A stretch of DNA of 16,746 bases, from NCBI GenBank assembly GCA_036653215.1, contig JAVVUK010000030.1, positions 1 through 16,746 on the forward strand. The letters are read 5' to 3'. Origin of the DNA: JADFUS01 sp036653215 (lineage in GTDB: Bacteria; Bacteroidota; Bacteroidia; Bacteroidales; Rikenellaceae). The position numbers and the translations under genes were made by a program. The notes beneath the pieces were generated by a model. It was given only the letters and a program-made list of their open reading frames with translations, had not been told where the DNA came from and did no database searches. Positions 1 to 6,737 of this stretch are shown piece after piece (the first letter of the stretch is position 1; each line of letters opens with the position of its first letter).

Positions 1-68
1 GCTTTATATAAATAATATTATCCAATGCAAATGTATTTACAATTGATAATATTTCCAAATATTTTCGA

Positions 69-76
69 TATATTTT
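69..76 (+). promoter_or_regulatory. Weak -7-like box upstream of the HTH gene
   Basis: TATATTTT matches the Bacteroidetes TAnnTTTG -7 consensus at all but the last base and lies 19 bases before the ATG at 96, a spacing like that of the better boxes in this window. No convincing -33 TTG element is visible at the expected distance. The whole stretch 1-95 is very AT-rich, so a chance match is quite possible. Confidence 0.3.
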
Positions 77-95
77 TACACTATTTATCACAAAC

Positions 96-506
96 ATGAC
101 AATTAACGAGCGTATTTCTTTGTTAATTAAACTGTTAGGACTGAATAATAATTCATTTGCGAAAGCACTTGGGGTGAACCCGACAGTTACATTTAATGTT
201 ATCTCAGGACGTAACACTAAACCGTCTTATGATTTGTTGGAGAAAATAGTATTTACATATGACAACATAAACACGGAGTGGTTGCTTAAAGAGATAGGAG
301 AAGTATTTACAGATACGCACAAGAAGTTTGGTCTACAAGAAGCAAAATCGTCACGTAACGACATAAAAAAAGCCGCATCTTCAAAAAATGAAGACACGGC
401 AGAAATTAATTTTTTTCTAAAATCTCAATTAAGTGAGATGACTCATATGAATAGAGATTTAACTACAATAGTACTTAATTTAACAAGCAAACGACCTCAA
501 AGATAA
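96..506 (+). CDS. Small XRE/CI-like helix-turn-helix DNA-binding protein
   Basis: The 136-residue protein begins with a lambda-repressor-like HTH fold. Residues about 5-60 contain the pattern NNSFAKALGVNPTVTFNVISG followed by a K-PSYDLLEKI helix, which resembles the HTH_3/phage CI N-terminal domain. The stretch after it, NTEWLLKEIGEVF at about 58-70, is common in small Bacteroidetes HTH regulators. Residues about 100-130 are predicted amphipathic helix and probably serve dimerisation. There is no peptidase or ligand domain. It is likely a DNA-binding transcriptional regulator acting on its own promoter or nearby genes, but no target can be named. It converges on the lipoprotein gene 24 bases downstream with no clear hairpin between them. 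Such genes occur both as core orphans and as remnants of mobile elements, and nothing mobile is visible here. Confidence 0.8.
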   Translation: MTINERISLLIKLLGLNNNSFAKALGVNPTVTFNVISGRNTKPSYDLLEKIVFTYDNINTEWLLKEIGEVFTDTHKKFGLQEAKSSRNDIKKAASSKNEDTAEINFFLKSQLSEMTHMNRDLTTIVLNLTSKRPQR

Positions 507-530
507 AAGGTTGTTAAACTACTTCTAAGA

Positions 531-1244
531 TTACCAATTTCTTTTTTCAATATTTGAACCACCGGAGATATCTATATCTTTTATCTCACCACTACCTTTA
601 TAGAACACACCACATCCGCCAGAAGCTACGACATCTAAATTGTTAGATACCCAAACGTAAGCATCGCTACCTCCAGACGCTTTGATAGACATATCGACAG
701 CTTCGATAAATATAGTCGCATCACTACCGCCTTCAGACTCCAACTCTATATAGTCTGCCCTTTCACCGTTTAGCTTAAGATCTGAACCGCCACTTATCTC
801 GGCAATGATCCTTTTAACATCTAAAACACCACTAAGATCGGAACCTCCACTAAGAACAATATCCATAGATTCAATGACTGTTGATCGTTTTATATCAACA
901 CTCGACCCTCCTGTCGCCTTTATAGATGATATTCCTTCTCCAGATAAAGATATTTCTATTGTCACATCTCTAAAGCTAACTCCGCTTTTGGGACGCACAA
1001 CCAGAGTCCCTCCACTTATTTCCGTTTCTATATATTGATGGACATTTTCATTAGTCCTCACAGAAACGCTTCCTTTTTCAGTATTTGTAACAACAACATC
1101 AAGCCCTCCTTCAACAGAAAGAGCGGTATAATCTTCGACATCTCTATCAACAATAGTTATCTCATCACTTCCGACAATTACTTTTGAACATGAGCATAGA
1201 GTTATTGCAACAAATGCAACAATGGCAAGTTTGATTTTTTTCAT
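531..1244 (-). CDS. DUF2807 lipoprotein with GGS repeats (beta-helix)
   Basis: The 237-residue protein has a lipoprotein signal: a K-rich start, a hydrophobic stretch (residues 5-16) and the lipobox LCSC, with C19 as the likely lipidated cysteine. The mature part begins with the motif typical of the DUF2807 (putative head GIN) family, alternating D/V-rich strands. It then carries a ladder of SGGSD-like turns at residues 112-114, 133-135, 152-154, 172-174, 191-193, 209-211 (GGC) and 228-230, spaced about 17-21 residues. This is what a right-handed parallel beta-helix with one turn motif per rung would show. The family is widespread in Bacteroidetes envelopes and its function is unknown. No acidic surface-export signal is obvious after C19, so a periplasm-facing location is as likely as the cell surface. 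It is transcribed divergently from the MscS gene. Confidence 0.85.
   Translation of the reverse strand: MKKIKLAIVAFVAITLCSCSKVIVGSDEITIVDRDVEDYTALSVEGGLDVVVTNTEKGSVSVRTNENVHQYIETEISGGTLVVRPKSGVSFRDVTIEISLSGEGISSIKATGGSSVDIKRSTVIESMDIVLSGGSDLSGVLDVKRIIAEISGGSDLKLNGERADYIELESEGGSDATIFIEAVDMSIKASGGSDAYVWVSNNLDVVASGGCGVFYKGSGEIKDIDISGGSNIEKRNW
555..914 (-). repeat. Degenerate repeats encoding GGS turns in DUF2807 protein
   Basis: Seven copies of a (S/T/E)GG(S/C) turn, mostly followed by D, occur in residues 111-230 of the lipoprotein at a period of about 17-21 residues. The DNA copies are degenerate, using mixed glycine and serine codons, so this is an old protein-level repeat and not a recent tandem duplication. 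Confidence 0.7.
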
Positions 1245-1266
1245 ACAAATAAGTTTTATGTTTTCA

Positions 1267-1274
1267 CAAAGCTA
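1267..1274 (-). promoter_or_regulatory. TAnnTTTG -7 box for DUF2807 gene
   Basis: On the minus strand the box reads TAGCTTTG, a full match to TAnnTTTG, 22 bases before the lipoprotein start codon at 1244. A -33 TTG at the usual distance is not apparent. It lies back to back with the box serving mscS, 13 bases away, so polymerase bound at one would cover the other. Confidence 0.5.
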
Positions 1275-1287
1275 ATAAAAATTAATT

Positions 1288-1295
1288 TAACTTTG
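1288..1295 (+). promoter_or_regulatory. TAnnTTTG -7 box for mscS
   Basis: TAACTTTG fully matches the Bacteroidetes -7 consensus and ends 16 bases before the mscS ATG at 1312, giving a short predicted leader of about ten bases. There is no recognisable -33 TTG on this strand. The position and consensus match make it the best candidate in the shared 67-base intergenic region. Confidence 0.5.
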
Positions 1296-1311
1296 TAAAA
1301 AATTAAAAATT

Positions 1312-2130
1312 ATGGGAAAAATTGAGATTTTATCGTTAGAAAACTTGATTTCAGGTCTTATAACAATAGGAGAAAAACTTATTTTAGGATTTATAGTCTT
1401 AGCAATAGGGCTTTTTATAGCTAAAAAAATATCGTCTGTCGCAAGTAAAATAATGGAGAAAAAAGGATTTGACAAAGCAGTCCTCTTTTTCTTAAGAAAC
1501 ATGATAGGCATCTTACTTAAGATAATGGTTATCATATCGGCTGCTCAAATTGTGGGCATCGAGATGACCTCATTTATAGCGATACTTGGTGCTGCCGGCT
1601 TGGCAGTAGGTATGTCGCTAAAAGGGACTCTTTCCAACTTTGCAGGAGGGATAATAGTCTTATTCTCAAAACCTTACAGGATTGGCGACTATGTAGAATA
1701 TTCGGGGTATGCAGGAACAATAAAAGAAATTCAGCTGTTTAGCACCATAATGGTAACTTCTGACTTAAAGACCGTTATAATACCAAATGGGGAAATTTCA
1801 ACCTCTACACTTATAAACTACTCTAAAGAACCTGTTCGCCGTTTAGATTTTGTATTCGACGTTGGTTATGACGAAGATACAGATCGGGCAAAGGAGGTGA
1901 TCCTAAAAGCAGCAACAGCAGACACAAGAATAGAGAAGTCTCCTGCTCCTTTTATTGCCGTTAGCGAGCTTGCCGAGAGCACCGTAAAAATATCGTTACG
2001 TCTATGGGTGAAGACCGATGACTATTGGGATCTCAACTATGTGACGATAGACAGAGTGAAAAAGGCTTTAGACGACAATAAAATATCTATTCCTTATCCT
2101 CAACAAGACATTCACATATATAATCACTAA
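1312..2130 (+). CDS. mscS: Small-conductance mechanosensitive channel, MscS family
   Basis: This is a heptameric inner-membrane channel that opens under membrane tension to release solutes during osmotic downshock. The 272 residues give the minimal MscS layout. Two membrane helices lie at about 20-38 and 63-82. A glycine/alanine-rich pore helix TM3 at about 88-115 contains LGAAGLAVGMSLKGTLSNFAGG. The beta domain carries SKPYRIGDYVE (119-129) and VIIPNGEIS (155-163), and an alpha/beta C-terminal domain follows. The length is close to that of E. coli MscS, with no extra periplasmic or cyclic-nucleotide domain. The ATG at 1312 puts the charged N-terminus directly before TM1. The gene converges on the YjiH gene with interlocked stop codons and contains an odd perfect 16S-complementary stretch at 1890-1903. 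Confidence 0.95.
   Translation: MGKIEILSLENLISGLITIGEKLILGFIVLAIGLFIAKKISSVASKIMEKKGFDKAVLFFLRNMIGILLKIMVIISAAQIVGIEMTSFIAILGAAGLAVGMSLKGTLSNFAGGIIVLFSKPYRIGDYVEYSGYAGTIKEIQLFSTIMVTSDLKTVIIPNGEISTSTLINYSKEPVRRLDFVFDVGYDEDTDRAKEVILKAATADTRIEKSPAPFIAVSELAESTVKISLRLWVKTDDYWDLNYVTIDRVKKALDDNKISIPYPQQDIHIYNH
1890..1903 (+). other. Perfect anti-SD complement inside mscS coding sequence
   Basis: AAAGGAGGTGATCC is the exact complement of the canonical 3' end of 16S rRNA over 14 bases. It lies within the K-E-V-I codons of mscS (residues about 194-197). No start codon follows at a ribosome-binding distance, so it does not look like an internal initiation site. Confidence 0.7.
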
Positions 2131-3446
2131 AATAGAAACTTAGCCACAAGAACAATTATCGGAAGGGTGATAATCGTCCTTTCGATAAAGATGGCTATAA
2201 GATTTGTAAAGGAGATCGGGATTTTAGACCCTAAAAGCAACCCTCCAACCTCTGCCATATATATAAGTTGAGTAACAGAAAGAGCTGCCACAATGAAACG
2301 TGTCATTGGAGATGTTATCGTCCCTGCCGCTAAGATTGAGGGAATGAACATATCGGCAAAGCCTACCATCATGGTCTCAGAAGCTGCTTTTGCCTCTGGG
2401 ACACCCATAAATTCGAGCATCGGATAAAAAGGCACTCCAAGATATTGGAGCAAAGGCGTATATTCGGCCAACATCAGAGCAACAGTACCAACAGCCAAGA
2501 CCACAGGAAGAACACCGACCCACATATCTAATACATTTTTTAGCCCATCGACAAAAAAAGAAGATATCTTTTTATTACTATCCGCTCTCTCTTGTGCCAA
2601 CTTAACACCCCATGAAAAAGGCGTTTCTCCATTGGGGATAAGCTCACTCACATTTGCAGGAGTGTTATTATAATATAGATCTTTCTTACGTGAGAGAGGT
2701 GGGATGCGTGGCATTATCAAAGCAGCAACAACCCCAGCAGCACTAACGGTAAGGTAAAAAGGAAGAAACATATTACCAAGTCCCACTGTCTCAATGACCA
2801 CAAGACAAAATGTTATTGACACGGCAGAAAAAGTAGTTCCTATGACAGCCGCCTCCCTTTGGGTATAATAGCCACCAACATATTGTTTATTTGTCAAAAG
2901 AATTCCTATCGTACCGTCACCAAGCCACGAGGCGATACAGTTTATAGAAGAGCGTCCCGGAAGAAGAAACAAAGGTCTCATGACTTTTGTTAAGAGAGTG
3001 CCCGTAAACTCTAACAACCCAAAGTTAAGAAGCAGCGGCAAGAGAAGCCCTGCAACAAGGAAAACAGCAAAGAGCACCGGGAAAAGGGTATTTAATATCA
3101 GTCCTCCTGTATTAGTACCACAAAAATATTCGCCTCCGAGCTTAAAGACTATCATAATAAGAAACACAAGTCCCATACCACGCACCACCCTCCACGCCAT
3201 AGAGGGATGAAGTAAGGTTTTTAGATAGCTATTTTTTAAATATTTATCAATGTTAAAGAGTCCTCCAAAAACAGAAAATCCCACAAATATAAGAGCCAAG
3301 ATAGGCACTATTGGACGAATAAATTCAGATACTAACTTTACTAATATGGCAATCGGGATTGTCATCTCTCCATCGACAACGATCGGAGTAATAAACAAAA
3401 AGACACCTATAAATGAGGGGATGATAAATCTCAATTTTCTTTTCAT
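2127..3446 (-). CDS. yjiH: YjiH family nucleoside-recognition (Gate) membrane protein
   Basis: The 439-residue protein is strongly hydrophobic with roughly ten membrane segments and belongs to the YjiH/nucleoside-recognition Gate-domain group, whose transported substrate is not established. The conserved core is visible at residues 175-215, with GDGTIGILLTNKQYVGGYYT followed by REAAVIGTTFSAVSITFC. A second gate-like stretch lies in the C-terminal third (SETMMVGFADMFIPSILA). Upstream in-frame codons exist back to 3524, but the family-like start is the ATG at 3444-3446 giving MKRKLRFIIPSFIGV. The longer form would add a non-conserved leader overlapping the divergent gene. The stop codon (TAG) interlocks with the mscS TAA. 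The divergent TAnnTTTG box sits only four bases before the start, so the message may be leaderless. Confidence 0.85.
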   Translation of the reverse strand: MKRKLRFIIPSFIGVFLFITPIVVDGEMTIPIAILVKLVSEFIRPIVPILALIFVGFSVFGGLFNIDKYLKNSYLKTLLHPSMAWRVVRGMGLVFLIMIVFKLGGEYFCGTNTGGLILNTLFPVLFAVFLVAGLLLPLLLNFGLLEFTGTLLTKVMRPLFLLPGRSSINCIASWLGDGTIGILLTNKQYVGGYYTQREAAVIGTTFSAVSITFCLVVIETVGLGNMFLPFYLTVSAAGVVAALIMPRIPPLSRKKDLYYNNTPANVSELIPNGETPFSWGVKLAQERADSNKKISSFFVDGLKNVLDMWVGVLPVVLAVGTVALMLAEYTPLLQYLGVPFYPMLEFMGVPEAKAASETMMVGFADMFIPSILAAGTITSPMTRFIVAALSVTQLIYMAEVGGLLLGSKIPISFTNLIAIFIERTIITLPIIVLVAKFLF

Positions 3447-3450
3447 GGGA

Positions 3451-3458
3451 CAAAAGTA
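3451..3458 (-). promoter_or_regulatory. TAnnTTTG -7 box for yjiH (near-leaderless)
   Basis: On the minus strand TACTTTTG matches the consensus exactly and ends four bases before the start codon at 3446. With the usual 5-7 base distance to the transcription start this predicts a message beginning at or next to the ATG. An alternative full match, TAGCTTTG on the minus strand at 3489-3496, would give a leader of about 37 bases but lies inside the opposite gene. Confidence 0.45.
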
Positions 3459-3469
3459 AAAAAAATTAT

Positions 3470-3477
3470 TATATTTG
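3470..3477 (+). promoter_or_regulatory. TAnnTTTG -7 box for the CoiA-like gene (near-leaderless)
   Basis: TATATTTG matches the Bacteroidetes -7 consensus and ends four bases before the ATG at 3482, mirroring the geometry of the divergent yjiH box. If the true start is the later ATG at 3557, the leader would be about 74 bases instead. Confidence 0.5.
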
Positions 3478-3481
3478 TAAT

Positions 3482-4282
3482 ATGTCAACAAAGCTAAAAG
3501 CATATTATAAGGAACATGACACATGGCACACAGTCACACGTTGGGAGATACTCTCGATGAGTGAAGTTGCCTATATGGCTTTTAAGGACACTCATACCTT
3601 TTATATAAATAGAGACGAAGAGAGTGAAAAGCTTACTTTTAACCGTCTGCAAAAAACGTTCCGTTACTACCCCACTTCCGACTATCGAGAGTGTGATAGA
3701 GAAAATGGGATGACGTTATCTCATCTTATTGCTCAAGAGATAATATGCGAGATGGAAGAACTAAAATTTAAACTTACCGATCGTCGAACACGAGAGAATA
3801 AACAATATGAGATCGTCTTAAAACGCAGTAATAGTTGTTGTGAATATATAGAAGGCGGCTTTATTTTCGACGTAAGGCTCTTTTTTAACGAGCCTTATGA
3901 ATTGGCACTAAAATGGGGAGGCAGAGTAAACATAGAAGTTTTTGCAACAAACAAAACAAAAAGTAACAAAATAGCATATTGTGAAGAAAAGAAAGAAGCG
4001 TTGATAGAGGTAAAGCTGTCCCAAAAGTTGCTTTACCCAAATAAAATATACACAGTCACCAAAGACGACGAAAACGACATACGAGCACACATAGAAGCCG
4101 CATTTGCAAAACAGATATATGGAGATATCCTTGTTTCACCATCAAGTGAGACATACCTTAACAACAAAATTATAGACGAGAAAAACAAAGAGATAGACCA
4201 CCTAAAGAGAGAGTTAAAAAAGGCTCATGGAGAGAAAAGCAACAACTCGTTAATTTCAAAAATAAAAAAATGCTTCCAATGA
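3482..4282 (+). CDS. Possible CoiA-like PD-(D/E)XK nuclease-fold protein
   Basis: The 266-residue protein has no signal peptide or membrane segment and is not a clear member of a named family. Three stretches recall the CoiA-like nuclease group. TLSHLIAQEIICEMEEL (78-94) recalls a conserved helix with a histidine. GFIFDVRLFF (126-135) offers an acidic D130. RVNIEVFATNKTKSNKI (148-164) followed by ALIEVKLS (173-180) resembles the IEI-x-VTH...IEIDLS pattern, with E152 as the second acidic residue. The N-terminal cysteine-type zinc finger common in that group is not evident. Residues about 225-252 are a charged coiled coil. The gene lies upstream of comM and comEC, 43 bases before the DUF4831 gene, which fits but does not prove a DNA-uptake role. 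The start at 3482 is kept; an ATG at 3557 with GGAGA eight bases upstream is an alternative. Confidence 0.5.
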   Translation: MSTKLKAYYKEHDTWHTVTRWEILSMSEVAYMAFKDTHTFYINRDEESEKLTFNRLQKTFRYYPTSDYRECDRENGMTLSHLIAQEIICEMEELKFKLTDRRTRENKQYEIVLKRSNSCCEYIEGGFIFDVRLFFNEPYELALKWGGRVNIEVFATNKTKSNKIAYCEEKKEALIEVKLSQKLLYPNKIYTVTKDDENDIRAHIEAAFAKQIYGDILVSPSSETYLNNKIIDEKNKEIDHLKRELKKAHGEKSNNSLISKIKKCFQ

Positions 4283-4325
4283 TAAGAAACTCTCTAAAAT
4301 AATTTGTAATATTGCATAAAAAATA

Positions 4326-5153
4326 ATGATTATGAAAAAAATAACAACACTTTTAGTACTCATACTAACATCAGCATCTTTATTTGCACAAGAGGCAAAA
4401 CCGCAAACCACCATTGAAGTCAAAGTCAAAGTTCGCAAGGAACAAGTGGCAATGGGTCCTTACTCACGATATGCAAAACAGCTTTTGGGCGTAAATGCTC
4501 CGCTAAACAACAAAACCATATATTCTATTGAGGGAGCTTCAATAAAAGCCATTAACAAAGCAGACCTCTCGAAAGGTGAGAACCAAGTGTTTGACGGAAA
4601 CAAAATTGTAAATTCTCCATCTCAAAGAGTCGATTTTATTGACGTTTCTTTAAATCCTATAACAACAGGGATTACAACAAAAAGCGATTTAGACCTTGCT
4701 AAAGGTGCCGCAGAGACAATATTTACCCTTCGCAAAAGACGTTTTGACATGGTTACAGGAGAGTCAAACGAGCTTGGCGCAGGCATGGGTGCTGCCATAA
4801 AAGAGATGAGAAGGTTAGAAAAAGAATATCTTCAACTTTTCATAGGTAAAGTAAAAACAGATTATGTGACTTATATTTTTAAGGTAACCCCTACAACAGA
4901 CAGAGACAAATATATTGTATGTAGAATATCTGAAAACGGAGGTTTACTTTCAGACACCGATATTTCCGGAGAACCTGTGCTTCTAACTTTAAAATCTATG
5001 AAGACTCTTCCCGAAACAATCAAACCAAGCAAGAAAGGATCAACTACCGTTCAAGTTTTAAGTCCCGAATTAGTGGAATGTAGCCTTTTTGTAGGCACTA
5101 ACAAATTGATGTCTGAAACAATATTGATCGATCAATTCGGAAAGGTTTTATAA
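4326..5153 (+). CDS. Secreted DUF4831 family protein
   Basis: The 275-residue protein has a clean Sec signal peptide, with lysines at 4-5, a hydrophobic core to about residue 20, and cleavage after SLFA-Q (residue 21). The mature N-terminus VKVRKEQVAMGPYSRYAKQL (34-53) followed by LGVNAPL and an IYSIEGA strand matches the DUF4831 signature of Bacteroidetes. The family has no known biochemical role. It is probably periplasmic since neither a lipobox nor a membrane anchor is present. The second methionine (4332) may be the true start because it places the KK pair directly after it. Its TAA overlaps the folP ATG by one base (TAATG), so translation of the two is probably coupled even though one product is exported and the other is a cytosolic enzyme. 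Confidence 0.8.
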   Translation: MIMKKITTLLVLILTSASLFAQEAKPQTTIEVKVKVRKEQVAMGPYSRYAKQLLGVNAPLNNKTIYSIEGASIKAINKADLSKGENQVFDGNKIVNSPSQRVDFIDVSLNPITTGITTKSDLDLAKGAAETIFTLRKRRFDMVTGESNELGAGMGAAIKEMRRLEKEYLQLFIGKVKTDYVTYIFKVTPTTDRDKYIVCRISENGGLLSDTDISGEPVLLTLKSMKTLPETIKPSKKGSTTVQVLSPELVECSLFVGTNKLMSETILIDQFGKVL

Positions 5154-5983
5154 TGAATATAGGAGGTAGGCTTTTGGACATCTCATCGCCTCTGGTGATG
5201 AGTATAATAAACGTTACACCCGACTCTTTCTATCAAGGAAGCCGCAACGAGACAAAAGAGAAAATAATAAGCAGCGTCAGAAAAGCATTAGATGACGGCT
5301 CTTCAATTATAGATATTGGAGGCTATTCTACACGTCCAAACGCCAAAGACATATCTCCAAAAGAGGAGTCTCAACGTGTGTGCGAAGCCCTAAAGATTAT
5401 AAAAAAGGAGTTTGGCGATATTTTCGTGTCCATAGACACCTTTCGTAGTAGCGTAGTGAAAGAGGCTTTTGACGTTTATGGAGCTTTTATAGTAAACGAC
5501 ATAACGGCAGGGTTGCACGACAAAGAGATGATAGATTGTGTTGCCGACCGTTCATTGCCTTATATAGCCATGCACATGGTTGGAACACCACAAACCATGA
5601 GCAACCTAAACGACTATGACAATTTGATGAGTGATATACTCAAATATTTCCGTGAGAGGCTTGAAAAGATCCACGAAGCCGGCATAAAAGACGTTATAAT
5701 AGATCCCGGATTTGGCTTTGCAAAAGATACAGAACAAAATTTTGAGCTTCTACGTCACACAAGTGAACTGTCGGTACTTGGGAAACCCATATTGGCAGGG
5801 GTGTCACGCAAAAGCATGATTTGGCAAACCCTTAACATAACTCCAGATGAAGCTCTCGGTGGAACGACAGTTTTGGGATGGGAGCTTTTGAGACAAGGAG
5901 TAAACATATTACGTGTTCACGACACAAAAGAAGCAGTACAAACGATACAGCTTTTTAATAAGGTGCGTAACTCTAAAATATAA
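5153..5983 (+). CDS. folP: Dihydropteroate synthase
   Basis: This enzyme condenses p-aminobenzoate with 6-hydroxymethyl-dihydropterin pyrophosphate in folate synthesis in the cytosol and is the target of sulfonamides. The 276 residues show all family landmarks: INVTPDSF (19-26), DIGGYSTRP (54-62), SIDTF (93-97), VNDITAG (114-120), DPGFGFAK (184-191), GVSRKSM (216-222) and the C-terminal RVHD (254-257). The length is normal for a TIM-barrel monomer. The ATG overlaps the stop codon of the preceding DUF4831 gene by one base, and cdaA starts four bases after the folP stop. The folP-cdaA pairing is frequent in Bacteroidetes. AGGAGG at 5161-5166 lies inside the reading frame after the start and is not the ribosome-binding site. 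Confidence 0.97.
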   Translation: MNIGGRLLDISSPLVMSIINVTPDSFYQGSRNETKEKIISSVRKALDDGSSIIDIGGYSTRPNAKDISPKEESQRVCEALKIIKKEFGDIFVSIDTFRSSVVKEAFDVYGAFIVNDITAGLHDKEMIDCVADRSLPYIAMHMVGTPQTMSNLNDYDNLMSDILKYFRERLEKIHEAGIKDVIIDPGFGFAKDTEQNFELLRHTSELSVLGKPILAGVSRKSMIWQTLNITPDEALGGTTVLGWELLRQGVNILRVHDTKEAVQTIQLFNKVRNSKI

Positions 5984-5987
5984 ACAG

Positions 5988-6737
5988 ATGAACTTTTTAT
6001 CGCTAAATTTTCTCGACATTTTAGATGTCTTGATTGTAACTCTCATACTTGTATATCTATATAAAGCTATCAGAGGGTCGAGCGCATACTACATTTTTGC
6101 AGGTATATTTTTTATATATATATTGTGGATTGTAGTGCGTTTTCTAAAAATGGAACTTATGACTATGCTGCTTGGACAGGTGCTTGGCGTTGGGGTGATA
6201 GCCCTAATAATAGTCTTCCAGCAGGAGGTGCGTCGTTTTTTATTGTTTTTAGGAAACAAATATATAAAGCGATTTAACAAAATGAAGTTTATCGAGAGCA
6301 GCACACATACAGTAGATGAGATTTTAAACTCTTGTCAAAGTATGTCTGAAGGCATGACCGGTGCGCTAATAGTGATAACAAAAACAGACTCTCTATCTTC
6401 CATCGTAAATACAGGAGACACCATTAACGCCGATGTTAGCGGAAGACTCCTTGAAACTATATTTTTCAAAAATTCGCCTTTACATGATGGTGCAGTAATA
6501 ATTACAGACGATAAGATAATAGCGGCACGTTGTCTACTGCCAACCACAGACGATAATAATGTGCCTGCTTATTATGGAACACGTCACCGTGCAGCAATCG
6601 GAATATCGGAAAACAGTGATGCTTTGGTGGTGGTAGTGTCTGAGCAGACTGGTAAAATCTCGTTTGTGGAAAATGGAATTATTGAAAGAGGTCTCACTAT
6701 TTTGCAACTCAAAGACAAATTAATGAAAGGAATATAA
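5988..6737 (+). CDS. cdaA: Diadenylate cyclase CdaA (DisA_N domain)
   Basis: This enzyme makes the second messenger c-di-AMP from two ATP at the inner membrane. It governs osmolyte and cell-wall homeostasis in the species where it has been studied. The protein of 249 residues has three N-terminal membrane helices (about 11-27, 33-52, 58-78) followed by the cytosolic DisA_N domain with the catalytic DGA (167-169, in LHDGAVI) and RHR (199-201, in GTRHRAA). The start at 5988 is preferred over an in-frame ATG at 5913 because it begins with MNFLSLNFLD directly ahead of the first helix and does not overlap folP. No CdaR/YbbR partner gene follows. The TAA overlaps the comM ATG by one base, so expression is probably coupled to the competence genes behind it. 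Confidence 0.95.
   Translation: MNFLSLNFLDILDVLIVTLILVYLYKAIRGSSAYYIFAGIFFIYILWIVVRFLKMELMTMLLGQVLGVGVIALIIVFQQEVRRFLLFLGNKYIKRFNKMKFIESSTHTVDEILNSCQSMSEGMTGALIVITKTDSLSSIVNTGDTINADVSGRLLETIFFKNSPLHDGAVIITDDKIIAARCLLPTTDDNNVPAYYGTRHRAAIGISENSDALVVVVSEQTGKISFVENGIIERGLTILQLKDKLMKGI

Noticed and set aside
1..95. Phage or plasmid operator array upstream of the HTH gene
   Set aside because: Only short AT palindromes such as ATAATATTAT are present, which are expected by chance in sequence this AT-rich; no repeated operator unit was found.
3447..3524. Longer N-terminus for the YjiH protein
   Set aside because: The 26 extra residues are not like the family start, run into the divergent gene, and would place the promoter boxes inside coding sequence.
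4256..4438. Minus-strand reading frame of 60 codons with a lipobox-like start
   Set aside because: It is antisense to the DUF4831 signal peptide and the end of the previous gene, and its lower half is low-complexity hydrophobic sequence. No promoter or coding signal supports it.
5161..5166. AGGAGG as a ribosome-binding site
   Set aside because: It lies after the folP ATG, inside its reading frame, and the next in-frame ATG or GTG is about 28-32 bases away, too far for a Shine-Dalgarno role.
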